Origin: CALRGE01 sp964365765
GTDB lineage: Bacteria; Patescibacteriota; Gracilibacteria; UBA1369; 2-02-FULL-48-14
DNA length: 18,399 nt
Direction: 5' to 3'
Assembly: GCA_964365765.1 (NCBI GenBank)
Contig: CAYIRB010000014.1
Span: forward strand, 1-18,399
Shown here: piece by piece, positions 14,763 to 18,399 of the stretch
Layout: each line of letters starts with the position of its first letter
Numbering within the stretch: the first letter of the stretch is position 1
Translations under genes and position numbers: made by a program
Notes under the pieces: generated by a model
What the model was told of the DNA's origin: nothing
Database searches by the model: none
Seen by the model: the letters and a program-made list of their open reading frames with translations, nothing else

Positions 14763-15686
14763 TTAAAACAAACTCCTCTGAGTTTCCGAAACTCTACCGC
14801 CCGCCCATTTTTTATCCATCGACTCCGCCCTGCGCATAAGAGAATGGAATGCCAGTTCGACAAACAAACTTTTTACATTTTCCATTTTGAACGAAGCAAC
14901 TTCGCAATCCTTCAAATTCACCTCAAAACCGCTATCCTTTCTTAATATGGTCGCAATTTTTTTGCTCAAAAAAGCCATATCCTTATTTTTTTTCAAAAGC
15001 TCTCGGATTCGTTCCGGCTCAACCTCATCGATGTTTTCATAAATATTCTCCACGCTCCCGAATTTCGCCAGCAAAGTCGCCGCTGTTTTCTCACCTATGC
15101 CGTGTACGCCGGGGATATTGTCGCTCGAATCACCGCGTAAACCCTTATAGTCCGGAATTTGTTCCGGCCAAACGCCCAACTTTTCCATAACCGAGGCGCG
15201 GTCGTAACGCTTTACCTTTGTATAGCCGGAAATCGGAGCCACCACTTCCACTTTGTCACCCACCAACTGCAGTGCGTCTTGATCGCCCGTGACTATTATC
15301 AGGCGCACATCCTGCTCCTTCACCAGCTCCTCCGACACTATTCCCAAAAAATCATCGGCCTCCAGCCCCTCTTTGCCAAAGATGGGAACACCGATTTTTT
15401 CCAAAACTTCGCGCACGCGCGGAAACTGCGCAATCAGGGCGTCGTCGGTTTTTTTACGCGTCCCTTTATATGCCGCGAAGTCGGCGTGCCGGAAAGTCGG
15501 GCCTTTCATGTCAAAAGCAACCGCCAAGTAGTCCGGATTTTCATATTCCAATATTCCGAACAGAATCGATACGAAGCCGTAAGTCGCGTTGGTTAACTCC
15601 CCCATCGGTGAAGTCAGCGTCTTTGGAACGGCGTGATAGCTTCTGTGAACAATGGCGTTGCCGTCAATAATTACGAACTTCTTCAT
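14763..15686 (-). CDS. Stand-alone 5'-3' exonuclease (PolA N-terminal-type) with clamp-binding tail
   Basis: This is a FEN-like 5' nuclease equivalent to the first domain of DNA polymerase I, used for Okazaki primer removal and repair. In the 307 residues are IIDGNAIVHRSYHA (6-19), AFDMKGPTFRH, EADDFLG (109-115), VTGDQDALQLV (132-142), RGDSSDNIPGVHGIGEKTA (184-201; acidic site plus helix-hairpin-helix) and the closing LFVELAFHSLMRR (274-286), as in Pol I before its 3'-5' exonuclease region. The protein then ends in a 21-residue tail whose last residues, QRSLF (303-307), match the bacterial beta-clamp-binding pattern Qx(S/D)LF. The ATG directly abuts the TAG stop of the pilin gene, so translation is probably coupled. 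No polymerase domain follows. Confidence 0.93.
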   Translation of the reverse strand: MKKFVIIDGNAIVHRSYHAVPKTLTSPMGELTNATYGFVSILFGILEYENPDYLAVAFDMKGPTFRHADFAAYKGTRKKTDDALIAQFPRVREVLEKIGVPIFGKEGLEADDFLGIVSEELVKEQDVRLIIVTGDQDALQLVGDKVEVVAPISGYTKVKRYDRASVMEKLGVWPEQIPDYKGLRGDSSDNIPGVHGIGEKTAATLLAKFGSVENIYENIDEVEPERIRELLKKNKDMAFLSKKIATILRKDSGFEVNLKDCEVASFKMENVKSLFVELAFHSLMRRAESMDKKWAGGRVSETQRSLF

Positions 15687-16079
15687 CTAGTCCAATGAAT
15701 TCGTGGTTTTGCCGGAAGAAGACGAGTTTTGCTCGGTGATTTGTGTTATCAGATCGAAAATCTGATTCAAATTGATATATTGAATGATGTTCAAGCCCAA
15801 GGCGCGCCCAACAAACCCAACAATCACAACCGAGAGCAAAGTCACTATCAACCCTATAATCGCGTAACGAATAGTGGACACCGCCTCTTTGATTTTAGTG
15901 TCGTCGCCACCGGAAAGAATAAATGAAATACCGCCAAAAAAAATAAAAACCACGGAAAGAAAACCCGCGACAATAATCGCGTAGGCAATGGCGCGATTGA
16001 TTATTTCAAGAGCGTCGTAATTTTGCGCGACGTCCAAAACGGAACCCTTGGTGACCAATATCGGTAACAAATCCATCAT
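15687..16079 (-). CDS. Small two-helix membrane protein, T4SS-pilin type
   Basis: The 130-residue product has two strong membrane segments, about 31-57 (ending FGGISFILSGG) and about 71-94 (YAIIGLIVTLLSVVIVGFV), joined by a short polar loop with GDDTKIKEAVSTIR. This layout and loop resemble the VirB2/TrbC-like T4SS pilin family that is common in CPR genomes, often in places unrelated to secretion operons. The C-terminal tail is Ser/Asn/Gln-rich. There is no clear cleavable signal peptide. It lies 12 bases after khpA and its TAG directly abuts the exonuclease ATG, so it sits inside a ribosomal/replication operon. The first two codons are both ATG. The function in this context is unknown. Confidence 0.75.
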   Translation of the reverse strand: MMDLLPILVTKGSVLDVAQNYDALEIINRAIAYAIIVAGFLSVVFIFFGGISFILSGGDDTKIKEAVSTIRYAIIGLIVTLLSVVIVGFVGRALGLNIIQYINLNQIFDLITQITEQNSSSSGKTTNSLD

Positions 16080-16091
16080 ACGAAACAGATA

Positions 16092-16367
16092 CTACACCGC
16101 TTCTTCGACCGGCTCAATAATTTTTAGATTATAGCGATCGTTCGACTTGGAACCCATCATCCTCAAAAGGATTCTCAAAGATTTCGCGGTTTGACCGTCT
16201 TTCCCGATTATTTTCCCCATGTCGTCCTTGTGTACCTTCAGAGTAACCAGCACCCCGAGATTGTCGGTCGTCTGCGTAACTTCCACATCGTCCGGATGTT
16301 CCACAATGGCTTTAACCACGTACTCGATAAAATCGCGCCCTTTCTCAAGTGAATCAGATTTAGTCAT
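16092..16367 (-). CDS. khpA: KH-domain RNA-binding protein KhpA
   Basis: KhpA is a small single-KH protein that binds RNA, usually encoded beside rpsP. The 91-residue product has the KH core with the GxxG loop GKDG (55-58) inside MGKIIGKDGQTAKSLRILLR, and an N-terminal helix with FIEYVVKAIVEHPDDV typical of the family. It starts 30 bases after the rpsP stop on the same strand. The bases before its ATG (TTAACCTATCCTTT) repeat a 9-mer, TTAACCTAT, also found before the rpsP GTG. rimM and trmD, common downstream partners, are replaced here by the pilin-type gene and the exonuclease. Confidence 0.92.
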   Translation of the reverse strand: MTKSDSLEKGRDFIEYVVKAIVEHPDDVEVTQTTDNLGVLVTLKVHKDDMGKIIGKDGQTAKSLRILLRMMGSKSNDRYNLKIIEPVEEAV

Positions 16368-16397
16368 AAAGGATAGGTTAAAATTTGATTACCGAAA

Positions 16398-16748
16398 TTA
16401 AGCCGCGGGAGTTTCAGCCGCGGGAGCTGCGACCGTTGCCGCAACGGGTGCCGCCTCCGCCACACCCTTTTTCTGCTTTTTACGTCTTCTTTGCACAATG
16501 AATTTCTCCATTCCGGGAACCGAATTATTTTTTAAAATCGTCGCTAAAGTCTGAGACGGTTTCGCGCCCATTTTCACCCAGTGCTCGACACGATCCATTT
16601 TAAAGTTCAATTTTTTCCTCTCCGCCGGATTGTAGTAGCCGATCACCTCCACGAACTTGCTTTTAACCGGAGCGGAATGTTCCGTGACAACAATCCTGTA
16701 AGCGGGCTGATTACGCTTCCCTGTTCTGCTGAGTCTTAGTACGAGCAC
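16398..16748 (-). CDS. rpsP: 30S ribosomal protein S16
   Basis: S16 is a small-subunit assembly protein. The first 80 residues are standard: VLRLSRTGKRNQPAYRIVV, FVEVIGYYNPAERKK and RVEHWVKMGAKPSQTLATIL. A basic segment (RRRKKQKKG) is followed by an Ala/Pro/Thr-rich tail of about 23 residues, a low-complexity extension often seen in this protein. The start is GTG at 16748, fixed by the strongly conserved N-terminus. A strong promoter lies just upstream and no SD is present. It leads the operon with khpA, the pilin-type gene and the exonuclease. Confidence 0.96.
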   Translation of the reverse strand: MLVLRLSRTGKRNQPAYRIVVTEHSAPVKSKFVEVIGYYNPAERKKLNFKMDRVEHWVKMGAKPSQTLATILKNNSVPGMEKFIVQRRRKKQKKGVAEAAPVAATVAAPAAETPAA

Positions 16749-16756
16749 AATTAATA

Positions 16757-16832
16757 GGTTAAGAAAATTTGCCCTCTGATTCTAGTGTCGATTCGGAATT
16801 TGTCAAGGAAATTATCTTAACCGCAAATTTCC
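16757..16832. repeat. Inverted repeats framing the rpsP promoter
   Basis: GGTTAAGAAAATTT (16757-16770) and AAATTATCTTAACC (16809-16822) are inverted copies with 13 of 14 matches, separated by 38 bases that contain both promoter boxes. A second pair, AAATTTGC (16765-16772) and GCAAATTT (16823-16830), overlaps the first. The right arm also forms a local palindrome, GGAAATT/AATTTCC (16807-16832). The transcript would begin at the edge of the left arm. Confidence 0.65.
16779..16806 (-). promoter_or_regulatory. rpsP operon promoter
   Basis: On the minus strand a perfect -35 box TTGACA (16806-16801) and TAGAAT (16784-16779) are separated by 16 bases. Transcription would begin near 16772, about 23 bases before the GTG of rpsP. 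This is the best promoter in the window and lies entirely inside the loop of a 14-bp inverted repeat. Confidence 0.75.
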
Positions 16833-16870
16833 TGGACAGCAAGAATTCCCAAACACCAGCCATTGGTCGT

Positions 16871-16999
16871 TCAATTGAACAAACATTGTTGTAGTAATCC
16901 GTCCAGCAAGAAATACCAAAAAATGAAGAATACCGCGCCCGCGGCAACCAACATAAGAACAATTCCAGCAACGAGGCCCGAAGAAAAAGATTTTTTCAT
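16871..16999 (-). CDS. Small single-pass membrane protein, 42 aa
   Basis: From ATG 16999 the frame reads MKKSFSSGLVAG, then a hydrophobic segment (about residues 8-31, rich in Val, Ile, Leu, Ala, Phe, Trp), then LLDGLLQQCLFN and TGA. Lysines before the helix predict the N-terminus inside. The composition is exactly that of small bacterial membrane proteins and there is no competing gene in this 300-base gap. A TATAAT box (17026-17021) lies 21 bases before the start, though a well-spaced -35 box is lacking (TTGACC is 13 bases upstream). It could also be read through from the DciA-like gene, which ends 48 bases upstream. I do not recognise a family. Confidence 0.55.
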   Translation of the reverse strand: MKKSFSSGLVAGIVLMLVAAGAVFFIFWYFLLDGLLQQCLFN

Positions 17000-17047
17000 A
17001 AACGTATCTAAATTACGACAATTATACGCTTCTCACAAGGGTCAATC

Positions 17048-17338
17048 TCACTCAAGCACCGTTCTAATCTCAAAAATCTCCTCCTTGCCGAGCTCCACGT
17101 TCAACTTTGTAAGAATGTCGTGACGGTGATTGAAAACTCTTTGGGCCGCGATTGAAGACGGCACCGAAATATACAAGGTGTGACCTTTGAAAAATTTGGC
17201 CTTCGCGTCCTCGATCCCCAAGTCTTTTGCCAACCTGCCGTAGCCGCTGCAAATCTGGGCGGCCCTCGCTTCTCGATTTAATTTGTACTTTAAAAGAGCC
17301 TGCGGAATTAACTTTTTAAAGTCGATAAAGTCGTTCAT
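17048..17338 (-). CDS. DciA-like protein (DUF721 family)
   Basis: DciA proteins help load the replicative helicase in bacteria that lack DnaC or DnaI. The 96-residue product has the family's N-terminal part (FKKLIPQALLKYKLNREARAA) and the typical beta-rich end, TLYISVPSSIAAQRVFNHR then ILTKLNVELGK and a closing IFEIRTVL. It is short but of normal domain size. A longer frame from 17386 is open, but the ATG at 17338 is chosen because it overlaps the upstream glycosyltransferase stop as ATGA, a standard coupling signal. Similarity to DUF721 is by eye and fairly good; a role in helicase loading is inferred from the family. Confidence 0.75.
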   Translation of the reverse strand: MNDFIDFKKLIPQALLKYKLNREARAAQICSGYGRLAKDLGIEDAKAKFFKGHTLYISVPSSIAAQRVFNHRHDILTKLNVELGKEEIFEIRTVLE

Positions 17339-18399
17339 AAGCAGTTTTCGTAAATTTCCAAAGTTTTCTCGGCCATCTTGTCCCATGAGAATTTCAAACT
17401 GTGTTTCAGACCGTGTTCGTGCAGTTGCTTCTGAAGAGTTTCATCTACCCAGACGCGTTGAATGACATCGGCCATTTCGGTCGGATCGTAAGGGTCGAAA
17501 TACAGGGCGTTGTCCTCCCCGCAAACTTCAGGGATGCAGGCCGTTTTTGAAGCCACGACGGGTGTTCCGCATCTCATCGCTTCAAGCGGAGGGAGTCCGA
17601 AACCTTCGTATAAAGAAGGAAACACATAAAGTTTTGCCGACTGGTAAAACGCAAGCAGTTCATTTTCTTCCACAAGTCCGGGGAAAATCACGGCGTGCTC
17701 TATACCGAGTTCTTTCACGGTTCGTTTCACTTCCGGGTAATAGGGGTCTTCGTTTCCGGTTATAACCAACTGCGCGTCTATCGGACTGTCGCCCCCTGTC
17801 AAAATACCAAAGGCCTTAATAAGATTGACCAAATTTTTATGCCCGCGCCAAACACCGGTATAAAGGAGGAAGTTTTTTGTTATGCCGTATTTTTTCAAAA
17901 CCCCGTCATTCATTTCAATATCTTTTTTGGGAGTGAATTTGTCACTCACCCCTTCATATACAACCTCGATTTTGCAGGGAGACACTTTGAGAATATCTAT
18001 CAAATCCTGTTTGGTATTTTCAGAAACGGCGATTATTTTTTTTGCGTGGCGCACGGAATTTCTAAGCACGAAGTTATAAGCCGCCCGTTGAATCGCGGAG
18101 TTCATTTTTTTACCCGGGAAAAAAGAAAGCGTCAGGTCGTGAATGGTCACGATACTCGGCTTTCGGTACAGGACGGGCGCGTTAAAATGCGTGAAGTGCA
18201 TCAGGTCCAATTTGGCCTTATTTAAAATCCGCAAAAAAGAAAACTGCTCGGCGAAAGAATAGTGGTGCGCGTTCACCATCACTTTTGAGATACTTTTGGA
18301 TTTCGGCTCGAACTTGTCGAACTCCACGTTGTTCAAAAAAAGCACGTACTCGTTTTTTTTGTCGATTGCGCTCAAATGCTCGATTAATTCGAATACATA
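17335..18399 (-). CDS. GT4-family glycosyltransferase (5' end outside the window)
   Basis: This retaining GT-B glycosyltransferase resembles mannosyltransferase-like members of family GT4. In the C-terminal donor-binding half are YTGVWRGHKNLVNLIKAF, VITGNEDPYYPEV, FPGLVEENELLAFYQSAKLYVFPS, YEGFGLPPLEAMRCGTPVVAS (the EX7E-type region) and IPEVCGEDNALYFDP. The N-half has IVTIHDLTLSFFPG and IIAVSENTKQDLID. A TTG at 18375 could be read as a start, but the frame stays open to the edge with YVFELIEHLSAID, which matches the usual region about 20 residues after the true start, so the gene is 5' truncated by the window. It overlaps the DciA-like gene by 4 bases. The acceptor is unknown; it probably acts on envelope glycans. 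Confidence 0.92.
   Translation of the reverse strand, partial: YVFELIEHLSAIDKKNEYVLFLNNVEFDKFEPKSKSISKVMVNAHHYSFAEQFSFLRILNKAKLDLMHFTHFNAPVLYRKPSIVTIHDLTLSFFPGKKMNSAIQRAAYNFVLRNSVRHAKKIIAVSENTKQDLIDILKVSPCKIEVVYEGVSDKFTPKKDIEMNDGVLKKYGITKNFLLYTGVWRGHKNLVNLIKAFGILTGGDSPIDAQLVITGNEDPYYPEVKRTVKELGIEHAVIFPGLVEENELLAFYQSAKLYVFPSLYEGFGLPPLEAMRCGTPVVASKTACIPEVCGEDNALYFDPYDPTEMADVIQRVWVDETLQKQLHEHGLKHSLKFSWDKMAEKTLEIYENCL

Noticed and set aside
17339..17386. Longer start for the DciA-like gene at 17386
   Set aside because: The extra residues overlap the glycosyltransferase coding end, do not look like the family, and the ATGA overlap at 17338 gives a better start.
1..18399. CRISPR array, insertion sequence or transposase
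   Set aside because: No regularly spaced direct repeats and no transposase-like protein were found on either strand.

Overview
The window reads as a compact bacterial chromosome segment of moderate GC content, most likely from a Patescibacteria (CPR) genome, perhaps Parcubacteria-like. This placement is an inference. It rests on a stand-alone PolA-type 5'-3' exonuclease with no polymerase domain, a small two-helix T4SS-pilin-type protein inside a housekeeping operon, a minimal DciA-like protein, almost no intergenic space, and start codons without recognisable Shine-Dalgarno sequences. TGA is used as a stop and an RF2 gene is present, so the genetic code is standard.

Region 1 (1-6487, all minus strand) holds a Wzx-like polysaccharide flippase, ribonuclease J, a ~330-base AT-rich gap, then dnaN and the first half of mfd. 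The gap before dnaN has one exact and five near-exact DnaA boxes and is my candidate replication origin. No dnaA gene lies beside it.

Region 2 (6488-10227, plus strand) holds two unrecognised proteins (one membrane-anchored, 72 aa; one soluble and charged, 195 aa), then prfB (RF2), a DinD/BRO-N family gene with AT-rich, neighbour-unlike composition (probably acquired), and def (peptide deformylase).

Region 3 (10251-14329) holds a FemAB-family aminoacyltransferase (minus), a short lipoprotein gene with an EF-hand-like loop (plus) whose stop codon directly abuts that of ftsZ, and ftsA-ftsZ (minus). The 433-base leader before ftsA has no convincing gene but contains a perfect 12-bp inverted repeat and a terminator-like hairpin.

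Region 4 (14763-18399, minus strand) has two operons. One is rpsP-khpA-T4SS pilin-exonuclease, driven by a strong promoter framed by a 14-bp inverted repeat. The other is a GT4 glycosyltransferase (5' end beyond the window) coupled to a DciA-like gene by an ATGA overlap, followed by a 42-aa membrane protein.

The functional themes are replication and repair (clamp, Mfd, exonuclease, DinD, DciA), cell division (FtsA, FtsZ), envelope building (flippase, FemAB, GT4) and translation (RF2, deformylase, S16, KhpA). I did not find a clearly new multi-gene system. The observations I rate highest are the origin candidate, the clamp-binding tail on the stand-alone exonuclease, the recurrent -10 boxes close to start codons, and the inverted repeat around the rpsP promoter.
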